44,295 nt of DNA from Ectothiorhodospiraceae bacterium (GCA_007134055.1 SLLM01000247.1:1-44295), one strand, 5' to 3'; positions 16,446 through 26,694 are shown, numbered from the stretch's first letter. Numbers and translations: made by a program. The notes: a model not told the origin generated them from the sequence alone.

Positions 16446-16456
16446 CACGGAAACCG

Positions 16457-16476
16457 ATACCCGGGTGGCGTGGGTC

Positions 16477-16493
<17 letters not shown>
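16457..16493. terminator. Inverted repeat between apbC and the response regulator
   Basis: ATACCCGGG (16457-16465) and CCCGGGTAT (16485-16493) form a perfect 9-bp stem with a 19-base loop. It spans the convergent gene ends and the last codons of the regulator. No T-run follows, so intrinsic termination is uncertain. Confidence 0.35.
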
Positions 16494-17907
<1,414 letters not shown>

Positions 17908-18192
17908 AGTCTTCCCCCACTTGCGTATCACGCCTTCGGGATTGCCTGGTCCGTAGTGCGACAATCCAGTGGTGGTCCGTTCCCATGGCACGGAGAAAAC
18001 GATCCGCCATCTACAGGGGCGACGAGGCGTTTTGTCCCATCACGACCACCTTATTGACCCATTTTGTGCCAATGTGGCGATGAATGCGAGCAATTCAAGC
18101 GTCTCCGTCTCGTTGCGGGTGGCAGGCCGGTATCCACACGTTTGCGTCGGTGGTGCTACCATCGCGATTCCGGAGGCGAGGAGTGCACCGTG

Positions 18193-18834
18193 ATGGACAA
18201 GGGGCCATTCAGCCCGAACAGGTCCACGATCACCGGGGTCGTGCTCGCCGGTGGCCGCGCCACCCGTATGGGCGGAATGGACAAGGGGCTGGTACCCGTC
18301 GGTGGCGCACCCATGGTCAAGCACGTGGTGCAACGGCTTTCGCCGCAGGTCGCCAGGGTCGTGATCAACGCCAACCGGAACGTGGAACGCTACCGATGCC
18401 TGGCCGATGCCGTGGTGACGGATTCCCACCGGGACTTCGCAGGCCCCCTCGCTGGCATGGCGGCGGCGATGCAGTGGGCACAGTATGGCTGGATCGTGAC
18501 GGTACCCTGCGATTCCCCCTTGGTCCCCGGGGACCTGGTCGCGCGGCTGGCTGCGGCCTTGCGGGCGGAAGACGCCGAACTGGCGGTAGCCTGGGGCGAT
18601 GGCCGATTGCAGCCCGTATTCGCGCTGCTACCCTGCAACCTGCTCGGGAGTCTGCAACAGTTCCTCGCCTCCGGGGAACGCAAGATCGACAAGTGGTACG
18701 CCAGCCACCGCATGGCAACTGCGGATCTTGACGACGTTCCGGAAACCTTCCTCAACGTCAATACCCCGGAAGAGCGGGATGCGCTCGAGGTGCGCTACTT
18801 CGATGATGGCGCAAGGGAGCGGAGACATGAATGA
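18193..18834 (+). CDS. mobA: Molybdenum cofactor guanylyltransferase MobA
   Basis: Attaches GMP to Mo-molybdopterin, giving the (bis-)MGD cofactor used by formate dehydrogenase. The 213-aa protein has GTP-binding GVVLAGGRATRMGGMDKGLV, the middle DSHRDFAGPLAGMAAAMQ, VTVPCDSPLVPGDLV and the C-terminal FLNVNTPEERDALE. GAGGAG lies nine bases before ATG 18193. Its end overlaps the start of the TPR gene (ATGAATGA), which implies coupling. No mobB is seen. Confidence 0.96.
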   Translation: MDKGPFSPNRSTITGVVLAGGRATRMGGMDKGLVPVGGAPMVKHVVQRLSPQVARVVINANRNVERYRCLADAVVTDSHRDFAGPLAGMAAAMQWAQYGWIVTVPCDSPLVPGDLVARLAAALRAEDAELAVAWGDGRLQPVFALLPCNLLGSLQQFLASGERKIDKWYASHRMATADLDDVPETFLNVNTPEERDALEVRYFDDGARERRHE

Positions 18835-21211
18835 GTCTCTCCCGGAGGAACTCCCGCGGGAGATCCAGCGGGCCTATAACGCGTGGCTGGCGGGCGGCGT
18901 CGACCCGGACCGGGAGCTGGGCCGCCGTCTGAACAGGCATCTCAAGCGCTCGGATGCCCCATTGCTGCTGCAGGGGGAGGGCGGCGCCGCCGCGGCGGTG
19001 GCCGGCTGGCTCGACCGGCAGCTGTCGCGAGGAACCGACCGGATCTTTTTCCACCACGTGGGAGCCACCCGGGAATCCCGGCGTGCCGGGAACCTGGTTC
19101 TGGAGCTGCTTCGCTTCATCAAGCGCAACGAGCGGCTGCGCGAGCCCTTGCCGGTGAGCCAGGATGGCCGCCTGGAGTTGCTCCCGAACTGGCTCGCGCG
19201 GGCGGCGGCCCGGGAGCGGGTGGCGGTGGTCATTACCCGCATCGACATGCTTGAGGCCGTGGACGAGACCTCCGTGCTGGACTGGTTGCCGGACTACCTG
19301 CCGCCGGGCATCCGGCTTGTCCTGACTGCGGCAAGCGATGCCACGGCCCGGTTAGCGGAAACCAGGGGATACCAGCGCATGCCGGCCCCCGGTGAGACGG
19401 ATCCCGAACTTCCTGCAGCGGACGACGGTGGCGTACTCGCGGCGCTTTGGTGCAGCCGCTTCGGCCTCGATGGCGATGAACTCCGGCGCCTGGATCTCTC
19501 CCCCCCGGATACGCAGGCCCCGCACCTGTACCGCAACCACGACCGCTGGCTGCTGGCCGGTCCCGCGGTGCAGGACCGGGTGCGCAGACGCCACCTTGCC
19601 GACGGGGTGCAACGGCAGGCGGGCCATCATCGCCTCGCCGATCGGTGCTTCGCGCGGACCGGCGACAGAGAGCGCCGCATGCAGGAGCTTCCCTGGCAGC
19701 TGGCGGAATCCGATGACCGGGAAAGCCTCCGTGATCTGCTGCTGCAGCCCGGTTTCCTGGGTGACATGCTCCGGCAGGGTTGGCGGGAGGAGCTGGTTGC
19801 CCTGTGGGGTGTCCTGGGGGAGCCGGAGACCGTGACCGCCTGGTATGCCGAGGTGGTGGATGCCTGGGCCGCGGATGCGGAACCCGCCCGCCTGGCCGGC
19901 TTGCTGGCGGATCTGATCGCGGCGCTGCAGGATGCCGGGGCTGCCGGCGAGGAGCTGGCCCCTCTGTACCAGCGGGCACTGGCTGTGGCGGACTCGTTGC
20001 CCCCGGCCCCACGGCTGGGTCTGTGCATTGCCCGGGCTGCGTGGCTGGGTGAGCAGGAAGGGCAGCGGCACGGCGCCGGGGAGCTGTTGCAGCAACTGGT
20101 GGCCGAGGCGGAGGAGCGGCTTGGCGAGGATGCGGCGGAAGCGCGCCGGGCCCGGCACGCGCTGGCAACGGTGCGGGAACACTCCGGTGATCTCGAGGGC
20201 GCCGCGGAGCTGTACCGGAGGACGCTGGAGGCACGCCAGCGGAGTCTCGGTGGCCAACAGCACGCCGAACTGCTGCCCTATCTCACCAATCTTGCGGCGG
20301 TGCTCAAGGCGGCGAACGAGATGGATGCCGCCCGTCCCCTCTATCAGCGTGCGCTCGCCATCGCCGAACGCGCGTACGGCAACGCCCACCCCGGGACTGC
20401 TGCCTGCCTGGACAACCTGGCGGGACTGCTCTACGCCGGACAGGACTTCGCCGCCGCCGAGGACTGCTACCAGCGTGCCCTGGGGATTGCCGAGCAGGCA
20501 TTCGGGCCAGGCCATCCGGCCACTGCGGCAAGCGCCCACAACCTGGCGACCGCGCTGGATGCCCGCGAGCAGTTCAGGGCAGCGGAAGGCCTGTTTCGTC
20601 GCGCCCTCGAGATACGGCAGGAAGCCCTCGGGGAAGAACACATGGATACGGCATCCAGCCTGCACAACCTGGCCGGCGTTCTGGATGCCATGGGTCGCTA
20701 CGACGAGGCCGAGCCCATGTACCGCCGCGCAGTGGAGACCTGGGAGAAGGTGGTGGGCAGGGATCATCCGGCGACCGCAACCAGTGTCAACAACCTGGCG
20801 GACCTGTTGCGGGAGCGAGGCCAGTACGAAGAAGCCGAAGGGCTCTATCGTCGCAACCTGGACACCTGGTCCCGGCTGCTCGGAGAACGCCATCCCCATA
20901 CGGTGATGACCCTGGCGGAACTGGCGTGTCTGTATGCGGACCGGGGGGATCACCAGCAGGCCGAGCCTCTCCTGCGGCAGGCGGTGGAGCAGACGGCGCA
21001 GGTCATGGGCGTGGAGAACATGCAGCACATCTCTGCGGTCACCAGGCTGGCAGCGCTTCTGCGGGACCGTGGCGATATTGAATCGGCACGCCAGCTCCTG
21101 AGGCAGGCCAGCCGGCAGGTGGAGGGCCGGGTCGGTCTGCTGTCGCCGGCGCTGCAAAAACTCCGGAGACACCTGGAGGCGCTGGACGTCCGCAACGACA
21201 TGCTGCACTAG
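18827..21211 (+). CDS. Large TPR protein with degenerate NACHT/NPHP3-like NTPase region
   Basis: A 794-aa cytoplasmic protein. The N-terminal part (about 30-200) resembles NPHP3/TEP1-like NTPases: DRIFFHHVGATRESRRAGNL and a Walker B-like strand RVAVVITRIDMLE. The expected P-loop position reads APLLLQGEGGAAAAVAGWL, without GK[ST], so ATP binding is doubtful. From about 460 to the end it carries six to seven 42-residue TPRs of the kinesin-light-chain type, e.g. HPATAASAHNLATALDAREQ and AEPMYRRAVETWEKVVGRDH. TPRs bind partner proteins. It is coupled to mobA by an 8-bp overlap. Role unknown; a scaffold is plausible. Confidence 0.8.
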   Translation: MNESLPEELPREIQRAYNAWLAGGVDPDRELGRRLNRHLKRSDAPLLLQGEGGAAAAVAGWLDRQLSRGTDRIFFHHVGATRESRRAGNLVLELLRFIKRNERLREPLPVSQDGRLELLPNWLARAAARERVAVVITRIDMLEAVDETSVLDWLPDYLPPGIRLVLTAASDATARLAETRGYQRMPAPGETDPELPAADDGGVLAALWCSRFGLDGDELRRLDLSPPDTQAPHLYRNHDRWLLAGPAVQDRVRRRHLADGVQRQAGHHRLADRCFARTGDRERRMQELPWQLAESDDRESLRDLLLQPGFLGDMLRQGWREELVALWGVLGEPETVTAWYAEVVDAWAADAEPARLAGLLADLIAALQDAGAAGEELAPLYQRALAVADSLPPAPRLGLCIARAAWLGEQEGQRHGAGELLQQLVAEAEERLGEDAAEARRARHALATVREHSGDLEGAAELYRRTLEARQRSLGGQQHAELLPYLTNLAAVLKAANEMDAARPLYQRALAIAERAYGNAHPGTAACLDNLAGLLYAGQDFAAAEDCYQRALGIAEQAFGPGHPATAASAHNLATALDAREQFRAAEGLFRRALEIRQEALGEEHMDTASSLHNLAGVLDAMGRYDEAEPMYRRAVETWEKVVGRDHPATATSVNNLADLLRERGQYEEAEGLYRRNLDTWSRLLGERHPHTVMTLAELACLYADRGDHQQAEPLLRQAVEQTAQVMGVENMQHISAVTRLAALLRDRGDIESARQLLRQASRQVEGRVGLLSPALQKLRRHLEALDVRNDMLH

Positions 21212-21243
21212 TGTCGTCCGCGGACGCGTGTCCCGCTTTGGTC

Positions 21244-21258
21244 CCCGGTCTTGCCGGG
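21244..21258. terminator. Weak hairpin between convergent TPR and yqeC genes
   Basis: CCCGG (21244-21248) and CCGGG (21254-21258) with a TCTTG loop; a perfect palindrome CGTCCGCGGACG (21217-21228) lies just upstream. Neither is followed by a T-run. Together they may limit read-through between convergent genes. Confidence 0.3.
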
Positions 21259-21262
21259 ACGG

Positions 21263-22009
21263 TCAGCGCGAGATGACTTCGACCAGGTGTCCACGCCGGC
21301 GATTACTGAGCAATACCACCCGATCGTAACGGCTCCCCCCGTCCAGGAGGGCTGCGGCGATCTCCCGCGCCGCGCGTTGCAGGGGGGCGTCGTCCACCAT
21401 GTTGAGTACCGGTACCAGTGGGCCGTCGCCGGTATTGGCGGAGAGTCCGCCGGGCCGCAGGTACAGGGCGGCGACGAGTGCCGGGGTCACGGGTTCGCCC
21501 AGCGGATGCCCCGTGACCTCGCTGATACGTTCCGGGCGGTGAGCGATGCGTTCGTCCAGGGGGCGGCCGAGAGCAAGTACGGAGCTGATGGCGAGCACGG
21601 TGCTGCCGGTGATCACCTTCGGTTCCTGTACGCCCGGAGCCTTGATGCGCCGCATGCGGGCGCCGTCCGCTTTGACGAGTGTGAGTTCGAAGGCGCCGTC
21701 CCGGTGCATGGCGGTAATGTCCCCGCCGTGCAGCGGGCCGATCCGCCGCGGCTTGTCCGTCGGCACGGCGTACGCGACCCGGGAAGCCGGGTCGGTGGGA
21801 ACCTGTTGCCGGAGGACAGCCAGCTCCGCCAGGTGGATGCTGGCGTTCAGCGTGTCGGGAAAAGGGGGCGTGAAGACGCTGGCCGTGAGACCGGTACGCA
21901 CCTGCGAGTGCTCCAGCAGCGCGAAAAGTGTCGTCTTCTTGCCGCCGGCGCCGATGGCGCAGACGATGCCCCGTTCCGCGCCCAGTGCCTGGTGCAGGCT
22001 GCTACTCAT
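21263..22009 (-). CDS. yqeC: YqeC-like putative selenium-dependent hydroxylase accessory protein
   Basis: A 248-aa member of the YqeC family (TIGR03172 type), which is found with Mo-cofactor hydroxylases, including those thought to need labile selenium. Visible: P-loop-like CAIGAGGKKTTLFALLEHS, then LVKADGARMRRIKAPGVQEP and the diagnostic PKVITGSTVLAISSVLALG, followed by LDERIAHRPERISEVTG. The biochemical function is unknown; the kinase-like loop suggests nucleotide use. ATG 22009 overlaps the TGA of the upstream propeller gene by four bases. No selD, xdh-type hydroxylase or mocA-like partner is in the window. Confidence 0.85.
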   Translation of the reverse strand: MSSSLHQALGAERGIVCAIGAGGKKTTLFALLEHSQVRTGLTASVFTPPFPDTLNASIHLAELAVLRQQVPTDPASRVAYAVPTDKPRRIGPLHGGDITAMHRDGAFELTLVKADGARMRRIKAPGVQEPKVITGSTVLAISSVLALGRPLDERIAHRPERISEVTGHPLGEPVTPALVAALYLRPGGLSANTGDGPLVPVLNMVDDAPLQRAAREIAAALLDGGSRYDRVVLLSNRRRGHLVEVISR

Positions 22010-23193
22010 CCTGCACCCGTGCCACCGGTTGCCGTGTGGGCCTCGCCGGAGGGAAGGGACCGAAACGCCGTATCCACTTCGGCCACCTGGACGCTGAGGA
22101 TACGGGGCAGGAACTCGGCGATGCAGCGCCAGCTCTCGCCCCCGTCCCGGCTGGCGAATACGTGGCCGCTGGACGTGCCGAAATATGCGCCGGCGACCGG
22201 CGTATGGTGATCCAGTGCCAGACCCTCGCGCAGTACCGACACGTAGGCGTGCTGCTGCGGCAGCCCGTCCGCGAGGGCCGTCCAGCGGCGCCCGCCGTCC
22301 CGGGAGCGGTAGACCCGCAGGCGGCCGCCGGGAGCCGTACGCAGGTGGTTGCTGGCAATGGGAATGACCCAGACCGAGTCCGGGTTGTCCGTCTCGCTGG
22401 CCAGGGCGTAGCCAAAGTCGCTTGGCAGGCCCTCGGTGATCTCGTGCCAGCTGGCGCCGCCGTCGTCGCTGCGGTAGACGCCGTTATAGCACTGGCGGTA
22501 GAGGCGGTCGGGATCGGCCGGGTGCGCGACCAGCCGGTGCACGTTGTGGCCGCTGACGGCATAGCGCTGCGGGAGGTTTTCGGCTCGCACTCCACGGTTG
22601 ATCGGTTGCCAGTGTTCCCCGCGGTCGTCGCTACGATACACCCCGCCGGCGGAGACCGCAGCGTAGAGGCGATCCGGCTGCCGGGGACACTGATGGACGG
22701 AGTGTACGGAGAAACCACCCTTCGCCGGCTCCCACGTGTCGCGGGATGGGTGCATGTTCAGGCCGTCGACGGGGATCCAGCTCAGGCCCGCATCACGGCT
22801 GACAAACAGCCCTGCCGGATCGATTCCCGCATACAGAGTGTCAGGTTCTTCCGCAAGGCCGGGAGCCAGGTACCAGATGGCTCGCAGGGCCTCCGGAAAG
22901 CGCCCGGGCGGGTGTGCGGGCAGCGAGTCCAGTGGTGTCCAGGTGGCCCCTGCATCCAGGCTGCGGTATACGTGGGCGCCCCAGATCGTGTGGGTCACGG
23001 CAGCATAGGCCCGCTGCGGTTGTCGGGGATCGTTCCAGGCGTGTAGCACCTCGTAACCGGCGATCAGCGGCCCCTGGATGTGCCAGTGGCTGTCCTCCCC
23101 GGTCGCCACCAGCCGGAAAAGCCCCTTCTGCGTTCCCACCAGGAGTATGGTGGCCGGACTGCCTGTGGTGTGGGGAGGGCGGCTGTCGTTCAT
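22006..23193 (-). CDS. BNR/sialidase-type beta-propeller protein
   Basis: A 395-aa protein made of repeated Asp-box/BNR blades: VYRSLDAGATWTPL, LFVSRDAGLSWIPV, VYRSDDRGEHWQPI, VYRSDDGGASWHEI, VYRSRDGGRRWTAL and VFASRDGGESWRCI, about six copies of the S-x-D-x-G-x-x-W motif. This is the fold of exo-alpha-sialidases and VPS10/photosystem-assembly-like propellers. It starts with ILLVGTQKGLFRLVATGE, has no signal peptide, and is probably cytoplasmic. Related proteins are commonly labelled glycosyl hydrolase, without proof of activity. It is translationally coupled to yqeC (ATGA overlap) and divergent from the JAMM gene. Confidence 0.82.
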   Translation of the reverse strand: MNDSRPPHTTGSPATILLVGTQKGLFRLVATGEDSHWHIQGPLIAGYEVLHAWNDPRQPQRAYAAVTHTIWGAHVYRSLDAGATWTPLDSLPAHPPGRFPEALRAIWYLAPGLAEEPDTLYAGIDPAGLFVSRDAGLSWIPVDGLNMHPSRDTWEPAKGGFSVHSVHQCPRQPDRLYAAVSAGGVYRSDDRGEHWQPINRGVRAENLPQRYAVSGHNVHRLVAHPADPDRLYRQCYNGVYRSDDGGASWHEITEGLPSDFGYALASETDNPDSVWVIPIASNHLRTAPGGRLRVYRSRDGGRRWTALADGLPQQHAYVSVLREGLALDHHTPVAGAYFGTSSGHVFASRDGGESWRCIAEFLPRILSVQVAEVDTAFRSLPSGEAHTATGGTGAG

Positions 23194-23296
23194 TGACGTA
23201 CTCTCTGCCTGTGACCCGGCCTATTGGAACAGATGTGGCGCGCCAGGTGAATGCAGGGTTTGGCCCCGGGCGGGGATTGGCGGGTAAACTGGGAGA

Positions 23297-23710
23297 ATGA
23301 GGACTGTGGTACTGCCCGCCCATGTCCGTCGGGAGCTGGAAAGCCTTGCGGTAGCGGCCTATCCCGAAGAGGGTTGCGGCGTACTCCTGGGCAAGCCCAC
23401 GCCGCAGGGGCCGTCGGTCGTCCGGGTTCTGGCCTGTGGCAACGTGGCGGAGGATCGGCGGCGTGCGTACCTGCTTGAACCGCTTGAGTACCTGGCGGCG
23501 GAACGCGCCGCCAGCTCCTGCGACCTGGAGGTTGTGGGGATCTGGCACAGTCACCCGGATGGAGCGCCAGTGCCGTCGGAGACGGACCGCGTCCAGGCCT
23601 GGGGTGGCTGGAGTTACGTCATTGCTGCCACCTCCCAGGCCGGGGTCACCGGCCTGCGGGCGTGGCGCCTGCGGCAGGACGTGTTCACCGAGGAGGACAT
23701 CCACCCTTGA
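23297..23710 (+). CDS. JAMM/MPN+ metalloprotease (Mec-like)
   Basis: A 137-aa stand-alone JAB1/MPN domain. The zinc-peptidase signature is complete: E25 in YPEEGCGVLLG and H84-x-H86-x7-S94-x2-D97 in HSHPDGAPVPSETD. Close functional models are Mycobacterium Mec+ (cleaves CysO-cysteine) and Pseudomonas QbsD (trims QbsE after its Gly-Gly). The stop overlaps the TTG start of the next gene, which encodes a ubiquitin-like domain fused to rhodanese and E1 domains. By context it should process a ubiquitin-like sulfur carrier: the fused one, the extended MoaD, or both. Start ATG 23297 follows GGGAGA closely. Confidence 0.88.
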   Translation: MRTVVLPAHVRRELESLAVAAYPEEGCGVLLGKPTPQGPSVVRVLACGNVAEDRRRAYLLEPLEYLAAERAASSCDLEVVGIWHSHPDGAPVPSETDRVQAWGGWSYVIAATSQAGVTGLRAWRLRQDVFTEEDIHP

Positions 23711-25155
23711 AACTGGTAACCGTACGCATTCCCACGCCGCTGCGCCCCTTTGCCGACGGCTGCAGCGAGATCGAGGCCCGCGGCGAGACCGTCGGGGACG
23801 TGCTTCTGCAGCTGCACCACAAGCACACGGGACTGGGCCAGCGGATCCTCACGCCGGAAGGTGCGGTGCGCCGTTACGTCAACGTCTTTGTCGGCGAAAC
23901 CAGTATCAGTCAGCTGCACGGGATGGATACCGTTCTCGACGACGGTGATACGGTGTCCATCCTCCCGGCGGTGGCGGGGGGCGGCGGTCGCGCCAGGGAT
24001 CAGCGACTGGAGGCACTGCGCTCGAGCGTGCGGGAGGTCGAGCCGGCGGAAGCGGCTCGCATGCAGTCCGAGGGCGGGGTGCTGATCGATGTACGCGAGC
24101 AGGATGAGATCGCCGCCGGCAGCCCCCGGGATGCCGTTCGCCTGGGTCGTGGTTACCTGGAACTGCGGATCGAGGACGCCGTCCCGGACCTGGACACGCC
24201 GTTACTTACCCTGTGCGGCGGTGGTACCCGCTCGCTGTTCGCCGCCGAGGACCTGCAGCGGATGGGCTACCGCAATGTTGTCTCGGTGGCCGGTGGGTTC
24301 AACCGGTGGAAGAACGAAGGTCTGCCATTCGAACTCCCCCGCACGCTGAACGCCGCGGCACGGGAGCGATACTCCCGGCACCTGCTCATGCCGGAGGTCG
24401 GGGAGTCGGGGCAGATGCGGCTCATGGATGCCCGGGTGCTGCTGATCGGTGCCGGGGGGCTGGGGTCACCGGTGGCATTGTATCTGGCGGCGGCCGGGGT
24501 CGGCACCATCGGCGTGGTGGATCATGACGTCGTCGACCGGAGCAACCTGCAGCGGCAGGTCATTCACGCCGAGGACCGGGTGGGCATGTCAAAGGTGGAG
24601 TCCGCCCGGGCAGGCATACAGGCCCTGAACCCGGACGTGGATGTCCGCATGCACGATCGGCATCTGACCAGCGACAACGTGGATGAACTCTTTCCCCAGT
24701 ACGATCTGGTCGTGGATGGTGCGGACAATTTCCCCACGCGGTACCTGGTCAATGACGCCTGCGTCAAGCACGGTCTGCCGAACGTGCACGGGGCGGTGTT
24801 CCGCTTCGAGGGACAGGTGACCGTTTTCTGGCCGGGACGGAAGGGAGCGCCGGGACCGTGCTACCGCTGCCTCTACCCGGAACCGCCGCCGCCGGAGTTG
24901 GCGCCTTCCTGCGCCGAGGCGGGTGTGCTGGGCGTGCTTCCGGGAGTGATCGGACTCATGCAGGCGATCGAGGCGGTGAAACTGATCCTCGAGGTCGGCG
25001 AGCCGTTGGTGGGCCGTTTGCTCTACTACGATGCGCTGAGTGCCACATTCACCGAGCTGCGCATGGAACGGGATCCGCACTGCGCCTACTGTGGCGACGG
25101 CGCAGCCTTCCCGGGCTACGTCGACTACCAGGGGTTCTGTGCCGCGTCCGGCTGA
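23707..25155 (+). CDS. Fused ubiquitin-like (ThiS/MoaD-type) - rhodanese - E1 adenylyltransferase
   Basis: A 482-aa three-domain protein. Residues 1-92 form a ThiS/MoaD-like beta-grasp domain ending ILPAVAGGGG (G91-G94). Residues 105-212 are a rhodanese with active-site C170 in TLCGGGTRS. Residues 218-482 are a MoeB/ThiF/HesA-type E1: LLIGAGGLGSPVALYLAAAG, DRSNLQRQ, VVDGADNFPTRYL, catalytic-Cys block PSCAEAGVLGVLPG (C402), Zn knuckles CYRC and CAYC. In MoeZ/MOCS3 the order is E1 then rhodanese; here it is reversed and the carrier is attached. The TTG start at 23707 overlaps the JAMM stop (TTGA), with GAGGAGG about ten bases upstream. Likely makes thiocarboxylates for molybdopterin or another sulfur product. 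Confidence 0.9.
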   Translation: MKLVTVRIPTPLRPFADGCSEIEARGETVGDVLLQLHHKHTGLGQRILTPEGAVRRYVNVFVGETSISQLHGMDTVLDDGDTVSILPAVAGGGGRARDQRLEALRSSVREVEPAEAARMQSEGGVLIDVREQDEIAAGSPRDAVRLGRGYLELRIEDAVPDLDTPLLTLCGGGTRSLFAAEDLQRMGYRNVVSVAGGFNRWKNEGLPFELPRTLNAAARERYSRHLLMPEVGESGQMRLMDARVLLIGAGGLGSPVALYLAAAGVGTIGVVDHDVVDRSNLQRQVIHAEDRVGMSKVESARAGIQALNPDVDVRMHDRHLTSDNVDELFPQYDLVVDGADNFPTRYLVNDACVKHGLPNVHGAVFRFEGQVTVFWPGRKGAPGPCYRCLYPEPPPPELAPSCAEAGVLGVLPGVIGLMQAIEAVKLILEVGEPLVGRLLYYDALSATFTELRMERDPHCAYCGDGAAFPGYVDYQGFCAASG

Positions 25156-25168
25156 GCCGGTTCGCGGA

Positions 25169-26437
25169 TCAGCCGAACATGCCGTGCAGCGGCTGCACCT
25201 CGACGTACTCGCCCGCGGCGACGGGGCCACTGTCGTGGGGGAGTACGATGAAGCAGTTGGCGGCCGTCACCGAACTGAGGATACCGGAGCCCTGGTTGCC
25301 GGTGCTGCTCACCACCAGCTCCCCTCGTTCGTCCCGCTGCAGCCGGCCACGCTGGAACTCCGTTCGCCCCGGGCGCTTGCGCAAGCGCCCGGCGGTGCGC
25401 ACGCGGAAGGTGAGGGGCCGGGAGATCTCCTCTCCCATCAGGTGACACAGTGCCGGCCGCACGAACTGGTACCAGGTAGCCACCACCGAGACCGGGTTGC
25501 CCGGCAGGCCGAAGAACCACGCGCCACCGAGGTTGCCGAAAGCCAGTGGCCGGCCGGGCCGCATGGCGATCTTCCAGAAGTTTACCTCGCCGAGCTCGTC
25601 GAGGATCTGCTTGATATAGTCCGCCTCGCCCACGGAGACACCACCGGACGTGACAATGGCGTCGGCGAAACCGGCAGCGGCGCCGAATGCCTCCTCCAGC
25701 GCCTCCGGGGTGTCGCTCACCACCCCCATATCGGTTGCCTCCACCCCGAGGGCCGCCAGGGCGGCGTAGAGCGTGTAGCGGTTGCTGTCGTAGATCTCCC
25801 CGGGAGCCAGCGGTTCCCCGGCGCCCCGCAGCTCGTCACCGGTGGAGAAGAACGCCACCCGCAGTCGCCGGAATACCGGGACCTCCACCAGGCCCATGGA
25901 GCCCAGCACACCCAGTTCCGCGACGCCGATCCGCTGTCCTCTGGCGAGGACGCGCTGCCCCCTGGCCAGGTCTTCACCGGCCTGGCGCACGTTCTGCCCG
26001 GGTTGCTGGCCCGATGCCACCGAGACCTGATCCCCTTCGACCGTGGTCCGCTCCTGCATGACGACGGTGTCGGCACCGTCAGGAATGGGGGCCCCGGTGG
26101 TAATGCGTATGCAACTACCGGGGGTCACCATGCCGTGGAACGGATGCCCGGCGAGTGCCTTGCCCCGCAGGGACAGAACGGCGGCGCCACTGGCGTCCAG
26201 GTCCGCGCCGCGCAGGGCGTAGCCGTCCATCGCCGCGTTGGTGTTCGCGGGAACGTCGACCTGCGAGTGGATGTCCTCGGCGAGCGTGCGATTGAGCGCG
26301 TGGCGGGTTGCCACGCGCTCAATCGTGGTGATCGGCTCAATGTCCGCCCGGATTCGTTCCCAGGCAGCGTCAATGGACAGTGAAACGGGGTCGGAATCAT
26401 CCTGGCAACTGGGGTCCGGGTGGTCGTGTCCGGTCAT
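25169..26437 (-). CDS. moeA: Molybdopterin molybdenumtransferase MoeA
   Basis: Inserts molybdate into adenylated molybdopterin. The 422-aa protein shows DVPANTNAAMDGYALRG, RITTGAPIPDGADTVVMQE, FFSTGDELRGAGEPL, IYDSNRYTLYAAL, the MoaB/Mog-like VTSGGVSVGEADYIKQIL, WFFGLPGNPVSVVATW and a C-terminal domain IV ending VEVQPLHG. Start ATG 26437 has GAGG seven bases upstream. It is the last gene of the moaA - PBP regulator - moeA strand and ends 13 bp from the convergent E1 fusion. A 257-bp gap upstream may hold its own promoter. Confidence 0.96.
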   Translation of the reverse strand: MTGHDHPDPSCQDDSDPVSLSIDAAWERIRADIEPITTIERVATRHALNRTLAEDIHSQVDVPANTNAAMDGYALRGADLDASGAAVLSLRGKALAGHPFHGMVTPGSCIRITTGAPIPDGADTVVMQERTTVEGDQVSVASGQQPGQNVRQAGEDLARGQRVLARGQRIGVAELGVLGSMGLVEVPVFRRLRVAFFSTGDELRGAGEPLAPGEIYDSNRYTLYAALAALGVEATDMGVVSDTPEALEEAFGAAAGFADAIVTSGGVSVGEADYIKQILDELGEVNFWKIAMRPGRPLAFGNLGGAWFFGLPGNPVSVVATWYQFVRPALCHLMGEEISRPLTFRVRTAGRLRKRPGRTEFQRGRLQRDERGELVVSSTGNQGSGILSSVTAANCFIVLPHDSGPVAAGEYVEVQPLHGMFG

Positions 26438-26694
26438 GCATGGCCTCGTCTGTTCAGTCCGGGTTGGCGTCCGGTGGCTGTAGCGGCAGCTGGCCTGTTG
26501 GCATATGGAGCGATCAGTATGAAGGAGGAAGCAGGGGATGCGGAAGGTCTCGCCATGCGAACGCTGATGTTGCTGGCGGACATGCGACGTGCGGCAGCGG
26601 TCCACAACGACCGCCGATCCGCTCCCGGAGCAGGGGGGAGGAGCCCTGGGGAGGCCGCCGATTCAGACCTCGACGGTAGCGATCCGGGCATCGG
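26438..26694. other. Gap upstream of moeA
   Basis: Small frames are open on both strands, such as one beginning with the plus-strand ATG at 26519, which has a GGAGGA-like run inside it. None has a family motif or a well-placed ribosome site. Nothing firm was found; a moeA promoter is expected here. Confidence 0.35.
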
